Shown piece after piece: positions 44,637-56,219 of a stretch of DNA of 64,000 nt. Every line of letters begins with the position of its first letter. The stretch's first letter is position 1. The DNA is taken from the NCBI RefSeq assembly GCF_024166365.1, contig NC_064834.1, positions 59,190,001-59,254,000 of the forward strand, read 5' to 3'. This DNA is from Elephas maximus indicus (taxonomy: Eukaryota > Chordata > Mammalia > Proboscidea > Elephantidae). The position numbers were made by a program, and so were the translations under genes. The notes under the pieces are model-generated. The model was given only the letters and a program-made list of their open reading frames with translations, searched no databases and had not been told where the DNA came from.

Positions 44637-44764
44637 AAAGGTTTTCTCTCACTCAAGTGACTCAATCAGTGAACTTCTTTTCCATGGCCTCACCAGACCA
44701 TTTAATGTCTCACCTTCATGAGTGAGGTAGAACATGAGGGCGTGACTTACTATGTATACATATA

Positions 44765-44947
44765 TAGATGGGTGGATGGATGGATGGGTGGGTGGGTGGA
44801 TGGATGGGTGGGTGGGTGGATGGATGGGTGGGTGGGTGGATGGATGGGTGGGTGGGTGGAAGGATGGGTGGGTGGATGGATGCATGGATGGGTGGGTGGA
44901 TGCATGGATGGATGCATGGATGGATGGATGCATGGATGGATGGATAG
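44765..44947 (+). repeat. (TGGA/TGGG)n microsatellite with 20-bp higher-order unit
   Basis: Tetranucleotide array. From 44781 to 44860 the 20-bp pattern tggatgggtgggtgggtgga repeats four times, almost perfectly, then decays into tgcatgga variants. It gives open frames on both strands, none a gene. Confidence 0.95.
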
Positions 44948-45284
44948 ATGAACATCAAGATCGAGCTAAAGGTTAAGATTTAACTTGATATATATACACT
45001 CCATTTGTTGGAACTATGGGTCAGGAGAACATAGACGAACCGTACATGTCTTGTCAGTACAGTTACCTCCAAATCTGCTTCTTCTCTAATTAAAAAAAAA
45101 TAATAATCTGATGAAAAAAGGCCTGGAAAATCTGCTAGTGCACATTCAGAAGAAAAAACATAAGTGATATTCTTGTCACTTTGTCATCAAAACTAACTAT
45201 CAATGCTAGTCGCTAGAGGGCTTTGTGAAATTCAGTTGCCTAGAATTATGTTCAATAATGCTAAGTTTCCAAGCTATTTTTTCT
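44948..45284. other. No recognised feature
   Basis: Apparently unique sequence. Confidence 0.4.
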
Positions 45285-45480
45285 TAGTTTTCAAATATTT
45301 TTTTAAAAGTAACACAAACATTACATGTTTGCAGAAGAAACATTAGAAAATACATCCAATTTCAATGACAGTTGTATATAATTAAAATACTCGGTCATAA
45401 TTACTGGTAACATTTCAGTCCTACTCTTCCAGACATTCTCAGCTGTATAATATTCTATCGCATTCATGTACAAAATCAGG
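45285..45480 (-). mobile_element. Ancient L1 fragment
   Basis: 'aaaagtaacacaaacattac', 'gaaacattagaaaatacatcc', 'gtaacatttcag', 'cttccagacattctc' follow an old L1 3' region read in reverse. Confidence 0.55.
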
Positions 45481-45787
45481 GGCTTTATTTGCTCTTGTGA
45501 ACCAAGGAAAGACCAAATATAAAGCAAATATTTACTCTCAGCAAATAGTTATAAGTGCTGTAAGAGATATAGATATTTAAGGAAAAAATACCTAAAGACA
45601 AGAAAGAGTTTCAGCTCTCAAAGAGATGGAAATGGAAAATGAAGAGAACATAATTACAAAAAAAGGGTAGGAATATCACAAGCAACATATTATACACATT
45701 CACTAAGTGGATATTAGACATTATGCTTATTATCATGATTGTTGTCATTAATACAATGATGACAATAATAACTAACAATAATAATAC

Positions 45788-46015
45788 AAGAGCTAACATT
45801 TACTGAGTGCTTACTATGTGTCAGGCATTGTTCTAAGTGCTACTTATCTTAGCACTTAACTCTCATAACAAATCTTTAAGCTTGTATCTTTTACAGATGC
45901 GGAAACTAAGGCATGGAGTCACAAAATTATTTCCGTGAAGGCACAGAGTTAGTGAATGTTAAGGCAGGATTTTAAATCCAAGGAGTCTGTTTCCAGAGTC
46001 TTCGCCACTGATCAT
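45788..46015 (+). mobile_element. MIR, nearly full length
   Basis: 'gctaacatttactgagtgc', 'caggcattgttctaagtgc', 'acagatgcggaaactaagg', 'ggcaggattttaaatccaagg' in full MIR order. Confidence 0.88.
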
Positions 46016-46861
46016 TATTTAAAAAATAGGCATCCTTTTATCCACAGAACACTCGTCTTACTCTTCTTTACGTGGACAACCAGGAAAAGTGGTTCCCTTA
46101 AACTCATTCTCATTACAGGATCCACAAAGCAAAGTGTTTATTTCAATAGCAGAAAGATGGCCTCCTAGGGAAATGCATTATCTTTCCTCTTTCTCAAGAG
46201 CTGGAGTGCCATCCTATATGTAAGTCATCATCTCTCCACCAGCCTGCTTCAGAGGATCTTATGTTGGTGTATTTAAAGATTCCTCTGAGAAGCGATCGAA
46301 AGCTTGGAATCGTTCCAGACGGGGGTGAAGGCATTTTCATATACACACATTTTGGAGGCAATGTCAGAAGATTCATATACCCAGAAGCCCCTCCAAGAAT
46401 CATCTAAGGAAATATTTTTCCAACTTTAGTGTTCGTAAGATTCCTCTGGGAAACTGATAAAACTTGAATATTTCTGCCCATCTCTCCTACCAACTCCAAC
46501 AAAACAGTAATTCTAGAGTCTAAATTTACCTAAAATACCTGAGGCTATTCAAATGAAGAGGCACGTGGACCATACTTAGATGCTGTTTTAGTATTCTCTG
46601 AAAGAGCTCATGGCTGCCCAGTTAAAAGTCCCTTCAGCCACTCAGCAAAATGCAGGGCAAGGCTTGGTGACAGCATTTCCAAGTCAGAGTGACCAACGCT
46701 AGAACTTCCATAAATAGCCTTTTCTCCTTTACTGATTCTCATCAAGAGTGTGGTGGGAAGTGAAGACCTTTTAATTTCCAAATGAGCAAGCCCTTGATCG
46801 AATGGGCCATGAGTTTGGGTTCCCACATCCCTGCTTCTCTGGTTAGGGAAGATGACCAAAG
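46016..46861. other. Mostly unrecognised; weak hAT-like piece
   Basis: 46417-46580 resembles a MER20-type piece ('ccaactttagtgttcgtaag', 'tcctctgggaaactg'). The rest looks unique. Confidence 0.4.
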
Positions 46862-47245
46862 CCATCAAACATTTGGCTCCAGGACACAAGATGATTCAGT
46901 TAATAATATTATTGTCTTAGTAAACAAACAAACAAACAAAAAACCCAAACCCATAGCCATCGAGTCGATTCTGATTCATAGCGACCCTATAGGACAGAGT
47001 AGAACTACCCCATATGGTTTCCAAGGAGCGCTTGGTGAATTCGAACTGCCAGCCTCTTTGGTTAGCAGCTGTAGCTCTTAACCACTATACCACCAGGGTT
47101 TCCTTAGTAGCACTCTCTTAAAATTAGTGTGCAAGTTGCCCTCGCTGTCCCCCTAGCATCAGTAGCCAGTAGGGAGAAATCAAATGCCAGCTCCCACCCA
47201 TCCTCCTTGGATAACAAGATGGGGTTAATATGCATTACTAACACC
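46862..47245 (+). repeat. Left arm of a degenerate inverted duplication
   Basis: Matches the reverse complement of 48336-48532, counted by eye at about 85% over roughly 106 bp (47124-47229), with weaker likeness outward to 46862. An AfroSINE (46923-47102) is inserted in this arm only. Confidence 0.8.
46916..47109 (-). mobile_element. AfroSINE, short form
   Basis: (aaac)n side, 'ccatcgagtcgattctgattc' tail, 'ggttagcagctgtagctc' head. A short TSD cttagta is present on both sides (46916-46922, 47103-47109). Confidence 0.92.
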
Positions 47246-47424
47246 ACGGAAGCCACTCATAAGGATGATAGATATCATGAAATGGAATCATAAGGGTGGA
47301 CGGAGGTCAGGAAATGACCCACGAACAGGGTGACATGAAAAGGAGTATACTTAGATGTCTCTGCTCATGGTAAGAGTTTTCCTTACTACCACTCTGAACT
47401 GACTTATGAAATCTTTCATTAAGG

Positions 47425-47861
47425 AACTTCAAATTTTGGACTCAGACTTTCTGGAGCCATGTAGGTAGATGAACCCCTAAAACTATTGCCCTGAAATAAT
47501 CTTTAAACCTTAAACCAGGAATATTCCCTGAAGTCTTCTTAAAATCAAATAATAGTTTAGCTTAAGGAGTAAAAAGTGTCTGCCATGAGCATCATACTCT
47601 TTTAAGAACTATCTATATGGGATCAAATTAACAACAGCAGCTTGAAAGATTAGACAGGAAACTTTGGGGACAGTGAGCTCATGCTAACGGGGGAGGAACA
47701 ACCCAGAAAAGGAGGGTGAGAATGGCTGCACAACTTGAAGAATGTAATCAATGCCACTGAACTGTACATGTGGAAACTGCTGAATTGGTGTATGTTCTGC
47801 TATGTATATTCTCAGCAACAATAACAAAATGAATAAAATTAAAAAAGAAAAACTTCAAATT
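47425..47861 (+). mobile_element. L1 3' end with TSD
   Basis: Body 47436-47850, an L1 3' UTR of another subfamily ('gccctgaaataatctttaaac', 'gatcaaattaacaacagcag', 'gtacatgtggaaactgctg', A-rich end). TSD aacttcaaatt at 47425-47435 and 47851-47861. Confidence 0.88.
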
Positions 47862-47879
47862 AAAACTATACAGGGGGCA

Positions 47880-48110
47880 ATGTGATCCAATAGAAAGAGC
47901 CTTGGAGCCAAGCTCAGAGCAGAATTCTATTCCCAGGTATGCCACTTTTAGCTAGGTAATTGGGGGCAAATTTCTTAACCCTGAGTCTCGGTTTCCACAG
48001 ATTTAGAACGAGGATAATAATCTACTTCAAAGGGTTTTTGTGAGGATTAACTTAAAAAATGTTGAGCTATTTGACAGTGTTCTTTAGAGTATTGCTCAAA
48101 AGATGTGGTG
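47880..48110 (+). mobile_element. MIR
   Basis: 'tagaaagagccttggagcc', 'taattgggggcaaatttcttaac', 'gtttttgtgaggattaac' in MIR order. Confidence 0.75.
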
Positions 48111-48335
48111 ATTTTTTATCATTGTTGTTAAAGGTAGCTTCTGTTATGATGTGGATGGCAGACCTGGCTATAGCAGAGTTGCTCTCCTGCTCAGCAAACT
48201 CCCCTTTGATCCTTCTCCAACTCCCAGCCCCCATCAACTATAAGAAGAGCAAAAGGAGCAAATAATGACTCAATTATAATTGTGTCAGCATATAAAATAT
48301 AATTGCCATCAATAGGCAATAAATGGGTTGCATAG

Positions 48336-48532
48336 TGCTACCAACACCTATTATCTCCAGCTTGTTATCCAGGGAGGGTGGGTAGGAGCTGGCATTTGAT
48401 TTCTCTCTGGTAGCTACTGACCCTAGAGAGACAGCAAGGGCAACTTGCACACTCTTTTTAAGATAACGCTACTAAGACATGTCCAACAGATAATCAGGTA
48501 AGCATACTGTGCTGTGAGCCAAAGGTTTGATG
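48336..48532 (-). repeat. Right arm of the inverted duplication
   Basis: Reverse-complement partner of 46862-47245. Shares 'gagaaatcaaatgccagctc' and 'ggataacaag' when read on the minus strand. Confidence 0.8.
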
Positions 48533-48861
48533 GTAGACAGCATGGACAAGTTTCTCATTACAAGTTCTCTAGGTTGACTCTGGCAAGCTGTAACAACCGT
48601 CCTTGTGAGTGGTCCTCCTGATGTTTAGGCTCCCCTGACTAGACTAGATTTCACCTGCGGAAGACTATAAGGGAACAAGGAAACTCTACTGCCTTTCCTC
48701 TCCCGATCTCCTGCTGCAATAACACCAGCTGCCAATGAGCTCATCATGGATGTGCATTAGAGACACGACACGTATGCTGGATGTGTGGCGGCTGGGCATC
48801 TCACTTGCAGTAAGTCTTATCATACCCTTTAAAGTCACTTTCTAAGGCTTAATGATGACAT
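48533..48861. other. No recognised feature
   Basis: Apparently unique sequence. Confidence 0.4.
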
Positions 48862-48862
48862 A

Positions 48863-49055
48863 AGAAGCCCTGGTGGTGCAGTGGTTAAAGCGCTTGGCCG
48901 CTAATCAAAACACTGGTACTTCGAATTCACTAGCCACTCCGTGGGAGAAAGATGTGGCAGTCTGCTTCCGTCAAGATTTACAGCCTTGGAAACCCTATGG
49001 GGCAGTTCTACTCTGTCCTATAGGATTGCCACAAGTCAGAATTGACTTGATAGCA
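48863..49055 (+). mobile_element. AfroSINE, long form
   Basis: 'gaagccctggtggtgcagtgg' head, full middle block ('gtgggagaaagatgtggc'), and tail 'caagtcagaattgacttg'. Possible weak TSD around aatgatgaca / aatgacacat. Confidence 0.95.
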
Positions 49056-50241
49056 GTGAGTTTAAAAATGACACATATGTCACCCTGGACTAAGTTACTT
49101 GCTCTGAAGCCCAGCACAAATAACCGGCACAGGTGGGCCTGAAAGTCAGGAATCAATGTCCCATCTGCACACATGTTCTCCCCAGTGGTGGTACCTTATG
49201 GACTAGAACACAGGCTTCAGCCAAGACGTACACTGTGAATGCAGCTGTGTCTCTGTCCCCAGCACATGATGAACAAAGGCTGAGCAGGTCCAGAAGCCCG
49301 TGGAATGCTGGGTCAGAAAGCTGTGCCTTTGCTGCATCCTAGGTTTTCGTCTCTCTTCTTCCAGCATCTGGCTGTGTAAATCACACCGTTAAATCACCGA
49401 TTCCCCAGTTTCATCTCCTGTGGAATGCAGATAATAAGGATATCTGTCTTTACTATGGTAAGAATGTAACAGCAGTAACGTGACAAAATTCTTCAAAAGT
49501 GAAGCATTTTGGAAAGTGAGAGGGCCCATTACTGATCCAAGGCGGTGTATTAACACCTGGGAGATCTGTAGAAAGAGCGAAATGGTATCTTTTATGTACA
49601 TGTAAACATTCATGTAGGTTTTCCCACAGAGCACTCACGTCCTTTTGTCCTCTACCTTCATTTTACAATAGGCTCTGTTCTTTCACTGAAAACCTTGCAC
49701 AGCAAGACACCACCTTTGTTTCTTGCCAACTGTTTGACTATTGCATCCATTGGATCTGAGCAGAATCTGCGCTCCTCAGGAGTGACCTTTACACACATGC
49801 ACGGAGGAGGACCGCCGCTTCTCCTCACACTGGCCACACCTCTCCTCCGCCATCACCTCTGCCCACTGCAGGGATGGTGCTGTTTGCCAGAGTCCCCCCC
49901 AGAAGACACGATGCATTCTCCACACTGTCTAGAGACATAGGACCATAACTGAAATACACATGAAGACAGGTCATAGATTTTGCATGTAAATTTAGAGACA
50001 TAAAATAAAATGGCAGTCTAGGAAGGTTGGCTGGGAATGTCTCCAATAGAGAGCTTACTGAATAAAAGACAGTCCCTTTTTTGAAATCTTCGTGTGAAAA
50101 ACAAGTCCAAATCAAAAAAAAGTAACAATATTTAAGATTTGATTTAAATATACAAATAAGAGCAATCATATTTTTAAGTCATGACATCAATTTTCGATTT
50201 CTCATTGGACATGAGATATGCCCACAATCGTTCAAAGCTGA
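49056..50241. other. Mostly unrecognised; weak MIR at 49372-49520
   Basis: 49372-49520 has 'cccagtttcatctcctg' and 'gcagataataaggatatc', a weak MIR. The paired frames at 49389-49638 and 49695-50169 show no domain. Confidence 0.4.
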
Positions 50242-50472
50242 TGTCATAGATTGTTGTTGTTGTTAGGTGCTGTCAAGTCAATTCCGACCCATAGTAGCCC
50301 CAGGGTAGAACTGTCCCATAGGATTTTCCTGGCTATAATCTTTAGAAAAGCATATCAGCTGGTCTTTCTTCCTTGGAGCCCTGGGTAGGTTTGAACCACC
50401 AACCTTTTGGTTAGCAGATGAGCACAATTTAGTGCTTAATCATTAACGTCACCAAGGCCCCTTTGTCACAGA
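50242..50472 (-). mobile_element. AfroSINE, long form, with TSD
   Basis: Body 50251-50463; tail starts with (ttg)n, then 'aggtgctgtcaagtcaattcc', middle, and the head 'ggttagcagatgagcac'. TSD tgtcataga / tgtcacaga. Confidence 0.94.
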
Positions 50473-50479
50473 ATATAAA

Positions 50480-50815
50480 TTCTTAATCTCTATCCTATCA
50501 TCTTTGTGCTTGCCATTCCTTTACCTAACATATACTTATGGTCAGCTCAAGCCTCCCCATTTAAAGTTCTCCCTACTAGTCATGGTCCAATTTAAGCAGC
50601 ACCCTTGCCACAAGCCTTCATAACTACCCCAGCCAAAAAGTTCTCATTTTACCTTTACTCTGGTAGCAGTTGTGCCACCAGATGACATTTATCTTCTACT
50701 ACCTCATATGCATATGAATGTTCACAACCTTGTTGTACTACCACACACACATCCCTAGGTCAGTACCTGAAACATATTGGGCGCTCATCGAATATCTGTA
50801 GAATTAAATATTAAC
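50480..50815 (+). mobile_element. L2 3' end
   Basis: 'cagctcaagcctccccattt', 'tcctgaaacatattgggcg' and 'catcgaatatctgtagaat' fit the L2 terminal region. Confidence 0.65.
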
Positions 50816-51232
50816 AAAGCAATTTGCACAATGGTCTTAACATTTGCCCTAGTGCATGGTTTGCACTCCTTAAATGTTAGCTATTGTCATTACAATAAAA
50901 AAAAATGAAAATACCCCATGTATTGTGTCCAATCCTAGGAAGGTTTTGAAGATCCTTGTGGGGGGAGGGGGTGGGTACTGACTCCTTCCCAGAGTCAATA
51001 CTTAATCTATCTTTTCTATAAAGTGTCAGTAAACATCAAAAACACATTTAATTGCCAATCACATTTAATTGTCTAATCACAGATAGCATTCAGGAAATGT
51101 GTAGAAACAGAGTCATGATTTCTTTTATGTACATGTAGAAGTTTTTTTTTTTTTGAAGCAAAGGAGTGTATGTTTGTCAACACAAAGATGAGATCAAACA
51201 AACCTATTATAAGCCTTTATATCTTAATACAA
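50816..51232. other. No recognised feature
   Basis: Includes a G-rich run at about 50960-50974 and a T-run at about 51141-51155. Confidence 0.4.
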
Positions 51233-51330
51233 ATACTAGTACCAGATTTAAAGGATGACTTTCAAATTTCAGCAATTTCTGTAAACACGTATGTATATGA
51301 ATAATGGTGAAAGACATACTCACGTTACAT
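51233..51330 (+). repeat. Dispersed direct duplicate, copy 1
   Basis: Similar to 53169-53265 ('agtacc.agatttaaa.gatg.ctttc', 'atttcag.aattct..gaacac'). Unnamed old repeat or local duplication. Confidence 0.6.
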
Positions 51331-52010
51331 ATAAAATTGGCTCACTTCCAAGTCATCTTTTTTTCCCCAGCTCTCCAGGGCACTTTACTCATGAGTAAAA
51401 GGTGCTCAACCCTTTCAGGTAGAATATATATTGGGTCAAACCTGGGTTGAGCTTCAGAGAAACTACCAACTCAGCATCATCAGAAAACAGAAAGCAGAAG
51501 TTCTCTCTGCTTTTAAGTTCAGCTAATAAGCAGAAGATTTGAGATTCAAACCCCTGTGTCTGCCTCCACAGCTTATGCTTTTTCCTCTGTGGCCTCCTAT
51601 CTTCCCTTTCCTTGCATTCACGATTAGGACTAGGGCCTCAATCAGAAAAGGAAAATGTGAGTTTGTTCAAGCAAGCCACTGATAATAAAATTTAAAAGTC
51701 AGATGAAAAAAAAAATTATACAAATGATCACCAAACCAAGTTTTCACATCCAATCTCTAAGTGAAATCAGATTTTGTGGTCAACTCAGAAATTTCTTAAC
51801 AAAGAACAGATCCCAAAACTGAACGACTGCAGGTAACCTTGCACTCAGTGGATCAACCAAGTGTTGATTTTAAGGCTCTCTAAAAAAAAAAAAAAATTTT
51901 TTTTTTTTTTTAAAGAATGGTCTTTTTTTTTAAAAGAATGAAAAGGAGCCTGTGAGAACAATATAATAATGAGTGTATGAGAACAATACATTCCTACTGG
52001 AGGCAAAGAA
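51331..52010. other. No recognised feature
   Basis: Unique-looking; A-run then T-run at about 51882-51912. Confidence 0.4.
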
Positions 52011-52205
52011 TGAAATGTGAAAAAAAAACAAAAAAACCCATTGCCATTGCCATTGAGTTGATTCTGACTCATAGTGACCCTATAGAACAGAGTAGAAATG
52101 CCCCATAGAGTTTCCAAGGAACACCTGGTGGATTCGAGCTGCCAACCTCTCAGTTAGAAGCTGTAGCTCTTAATCACCACGTCGTCAGGGTTTCCTGAAA
52201 TGTGA
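52011..52205 (-). mobile_element. AfroSINE, short form, with 10-bp TSD
   Basis: Body 52021-52195; tail 'ccattgccattgccattgag' (partly duplicated), head 'cagttagaagctgtagctc'. TSD tgaaatgtga at 52011-52020 and 52196-52205. Confidence 0.95.
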
Positions 52206-53168
52206 TAGGTACATGTTAAAGACATTTCCTTTCACACAAAGATGGTGCTTCCATACCTAGAATTTGTTTCCTCCCAATCTCCTCCAGAGTCCGTCCAAAA
52301 TGAATTGTTTTACAAAACAGATTTTAAAAAGCTCTGATTTCTAAGTCCTACATTAAAGTTTGTAAGGCAAGCAAATGAGTCAATGCAGATTCCAAACCAC
52401 CCTGCTCTGGCCCTGACAGCCCCCCATATGGCCTTGCCCAAGCCACTTACCCTTTCTGGATCTGTTTCTTCTTTTGTGAAATGGGAGTGATAACCCCTTC
52501 CTTACTAGATTGTTGTGAAAATTAAATAAAATATTAAATGTATTTTACCAAAAAAAAAAAGGACTCACTCAGTTTAATCACCAAAGCTGTGTTGATTTAA
52601 GTCATATCTAAAAAAAGATGAAGGCAAAGAAATGGATATAAAACCACCAGATAGTCATACAATTTGATGAATGTAGCATTAATTCCAACATAAGGATATA
52701 AGCAATGAAAAGGAGATGACAGTCTTTGGTTAACCTCTCTTTTGACAATATTGCCAGTGAGAAAGAGACTGGGGGTGAGAAACTGAAACATTTAAATTAC
52801 ACTCAGCATTGTTGTGGTGATGGTGAGCATTAAAATGTGACGAAGGACATCTTAAGACTTACCACCTACCTAATAAGGATTTTGTAGGTTTTAATGACTT
52901 AGTGCTGGTTAGCATTATGGAACTCATTGGAAGAAAATACATGCGTGAGCACATGCACACACACCCCCCCCCCCATAAGGCATTAAGTACTACCGTATAA
53001 AATCAGATCACAGCACACAGCATTATGGAACGAGTAGCACAGAAGCAACATGTCATTTGTACTTAGCATCTTTCGTGCCATAAGAGTCCTTCATATGGTT
53101 CAGACCTAGCAAAGGTTCCCATCAAGAAAAGCCTTACATCCAGAAAGGCTGTTCTCTATGATAGGCTT
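52206..53168. other. MIR at 52385-52550, otherwise unrecognised
   Basis: 52385-52550 is a MIR ('gccttgcccaagccacttac', 'ttgtgaaatgggagtgataac', 'attgttgtgaaaattaa'). The rest looks unique, with a short C-run at about 52965. Confidence 0.6.
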
Positions 53169-53265
53169 AAAAATATCAGTACCTAGATTTAAATAATGGC
53201 TTTCGAGTTTCAGGAATTCTTCTGAACACATATGCAGGAACAACAGGGAAAGGCCTAATCATGTG
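53169..53265 (+). repeat. Dispersed direct duplicate, copy 2
   Basis: Partner of 51233-51330. Confidence 0.6.
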
Positions 53266-53699
53266 TAAAACAGAAGTTCTATCTTCAAAAGGCTGCCCCA
53301 AGAGCATCAGCAGAGGACACAGGAAGGAGAAGGGAAGGGAGGCAAGGAAGCCATGCAGAATTCTTGAAAACTTAGATGGGCAGCCCATAATTTCCATCAA
53401 GTTGTACCTTTAATGCAGGTGTTATTGTAAGCCTCAGTTCCAGCCAAGCTACAGATCAGACAGGCTCACAGTATGCATGATGCCTGTGCTCCCCGCACCT
53501 CTTCTGGGGCAGGAAATCTAGGTGGGAAATTATAAGAGGCCCTTGACCTCGTCTTTAGATTTGTGGTTAGTGAACCATCCCCTTTACTTATCTGAGAGAA
53601 AGAGAAGTGTTGGACATGGCAGTTACACACATATGTACAGGGTATAACAACAACAATGCTCTCCAAATGTATCAAAATCTGTAGTCTGGTGGAATTAAT
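53266..53699. other. No recognised feature
   Basis: Apparently unique sequence; short frames without a domain. Confidence 0.4.
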
Positions 53700-53840
53700 C
53701 TTTAATGCTACTAACATTGATCCTACTTTGTAGATGAGGAAACTCAGACTCTGAAGATTTTAAATAACTTGTCAAAGGCACATGACAAATAAATGGGGCT
53801 GGAAGTCAGGTTTCTACCCTGCTTTCCATCATTGCCTGCA
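53700..53840 (+). mobile_element. MIR fragment
   Basis: 'ttgtagatgaggaaactcagac', 'ttgtcaaaggcacatgac' and 'gggctggaagtcagg' match MIR. Confidence 0.72.
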
Positions 53841-53876
53841 TCTCAGAAGTTTCATATGCTCCCATAAAACTACAAA

Positions 53877-53912
53877 AACCCATTGCTGTTGACTCGATTC
53901 TGACTCCATACT
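53877..53912 (-). mobile_element. AfroSINE tail fragment
   Basis: 'cccattgctgttgactcgattctgactc' only. Very short 5'-truncated copy or remnant. Confidence 0.7.
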
Positions 53913-54034
53913 TCAATTAAAAAATAATAACTTTAAAGTTTACCTCCTCCAGGATGCTGAGGCAGATAAACTTGGCTAGATGAAATTGATTATTTCTGTT
54001 TTTTAAGACAGGTAAGTATATACTGAAAAGTAAT

Positions 54035-54104
54035 ATGTGTGTGCCTGTGTGTGTGTGTTCCTGTGTGTGTGTGTGCCTGTGTGTGTGTGTGTGTGCGTGC
54101 GCTG
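54035..54104 (+). repeat. (TG)n microsatellite
   Basis: Runs of tg with interspersed cctg. Confidence 0.92.
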
Positions 54105-54724
54105 GTTGTTGGCATTATGAAATAGAAGACTTCAGAGCGGAAAGACCTTAATTACTACATTGAGCTGCTTAGTAGACTTACTGCATGCCACTCATCCGAG
54201 ACCTGGCCCACATTGTCCGTACTGGGCTTATAAAAAAAAAAAATATAAGCACATTAAAAACAAATAAGTAATACACGTGAGTCATTTCTTAAAGAACCAG
54301 TATCTGATTTGTTGTAAACAATCTTCTCATTCTTTCCAAAATCTTTCAAGAGTAAGTAAGTGGTAATGTTTACTTGGGATACCATTAAATATTTCTAGTC
54401 TAAAGTCCTTTGCTTCTTCGTACCACAAGACCTACATATTTGATATTTGAAACTTCCCTTTAAAGTCAGAAACTCTTAATTACTTGTAGAAGTGAAACAG
54501 CTTAAGAAAAGCCAAGTTTAAATTGGATACATTATTTTAGTGGTAATGATATTAAAAAAAATGATATTAACATTGTTAAAATAGGGAGATGGCAAAGGTG
54601 TTCATAAAGTGGACAGAAAGAATTGCTGCTTCAATCAACTTCAGTAAGTCTTTATATGAGAACCATGTAAACCAAAGCCTGTGTCCCGAAGGCTGGATAT
54701 CAGAGAGGGGTGGATGCCCTCAGA
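54105..54724. other. No recognised feature
   Basis: AT-rich, apparently unique. Confidence 0.4.
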
Positions 54725-54900
54725 AGGAGCCTTGGTGGTGCAGTGATTAAGTGCTTGGCTTCCTACCAAAAGGTTGGTGGTTCGAACCCACCAGCCGCTC
54801 TGTCTTCATAGAGATGTACGGATTTGGAAACCCTGTGGGGCAAGTTCTACTTTACCCTATAAGATCCCTAGGAGTCAGAATCGACTTCACAGCAGTGGGT
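54725..54900 (+). mobile_element. AfroSINE
   Basis: 'aggagccttggtggtgcagtg' head, B-box 'ggtggttcgaacccacc', a shortened middle ('cttcatagagatgtacgg') and tail 'ggagtcagaatcgacttc'. Confidence 0.93.
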
Positions 54901-56219
54901 AGACCATCCATACTAAACGCTGTTATCAGGATTCAACTCAATACCATCTATCCTATGTGCCTGCAGAATTCCTAACAAGCAGTATTTATTTTAAAATGTC
55001 CCCAACTTTTATTTCAAATGCTAACAAGGATGATAATTCAATCACCGTGTCACTGGAAGATCTCTTGCAATTCTATTACAAGTGAAGACATGGTGAAAAG
55101 TTTTAGGCTGCATGACCTGAGCATATTACAAAAAATAAAATCGGAGTCTACCGATTGAATCTCCATTCATTCATTTATTTTTATCTTTATCCATCCTTGG
55201 TTATAATCTTCTCACTACCTGCTCTATAGCAGCCTGGAGAACTTTCACGTACTTTTTAAGAACCGTTTAATCATTACTACCAAAGCTGATGTTTTACTAT
55301 TTCAGCAAATTAGAGTTTGCAGCTTCAGGATAAATTGAGAGCTCACATTGACTGAAGAGTTACAGTTTTTTCCCCAAAATCTAAATCTTCCCCTGACATG
55401 GCCCCAAATCACTGACTGTCACCCCTGCTCTCCCCAGTGTCAGCCTCTTGTCATCTAGCAATCTCTTTTCCTCTCCATGAAGGAAGGGACAAATCTTTAT
55501 TTGTACCCTTCACTAGAGGAAGTGAGGCAATGGGGGGTAAAAGGGCATTGTCACTGCGATATCAGTCTTCCTAGGACTGGATCACACTGGAGAACAGTGG
55601 GTGATTCACCAGCTGTAAAGCCCCAGCTTGAAAACATACAGGTACTGGGGTTCTTAAAAGGTGGTGCATCCGCAGAGTGCCCAGCAACAGAGAAGACAAG
55701 AAGGTCGCTGATGGTCCATTGCAGTTCTTGTCCCCTCAACCCCATAAGCTTAAGTCTTCTAGGACTTAACTTGAGCCATCTATTTAAGCTTGTAACAAGG
55801 AAAGGGAAAATCACTTGAGGGAATGTTGAACTGCCTGAAAAGTTAACTCTCTCACCACCCCAGTCCAGATACTTGCTAACACCCTGCTTTTGCCTGCCAA
55901 TGTGACTAGAAGTAGGGATTTGTCTACTTGAAAGTTATTTTCAGGGTTGGGGCTTGAAGAAAGTAAATGGAAGTCGGACGGGAGGGATGGAGCATATCTT
56001 GGAAAAGGGGATGATTCCTAGGGAAGGTGAGCAAAGGCTTTATTTTGCACACCCCCCAAGTCAGAAGCCTCACACCCCTCGGTATCTGACTCTCCAGCCA
56101 CTTCACTCACCACCCCTCACCCTCACCTCTTGGAGCCAGCCCATCACTGCTTCTCTACTCACAATGCTGGTGTGGTCAGACCCTGGAGTAGTTCTTTGTG
56201 CGCAGTCCCGTCACCATTA
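54901..56219. other. No recognised feature upstream of the CpG island
   Basis: Unique-looking 1.3 kb. Two overlapping opposite frames at 55477-55818 have no recognised domain. Confidence 0.4.

Larger units (their letters stand above)
47246..48335. other. Spacer of the inverted duplication
   Basis: Between the arms lie unique DNA, an L1 3' end (47425-47861) and a MIR (47880-48110). No hairpin-encoded RNA gene is recognised. Confidence 0.6.

Noticed and set aside
44649-44976. Frames with WMDGWVGG-like and HPSIHP-like repeats
   Set aside because: Translations of the TGGA microsatellite in several frames and both strands.
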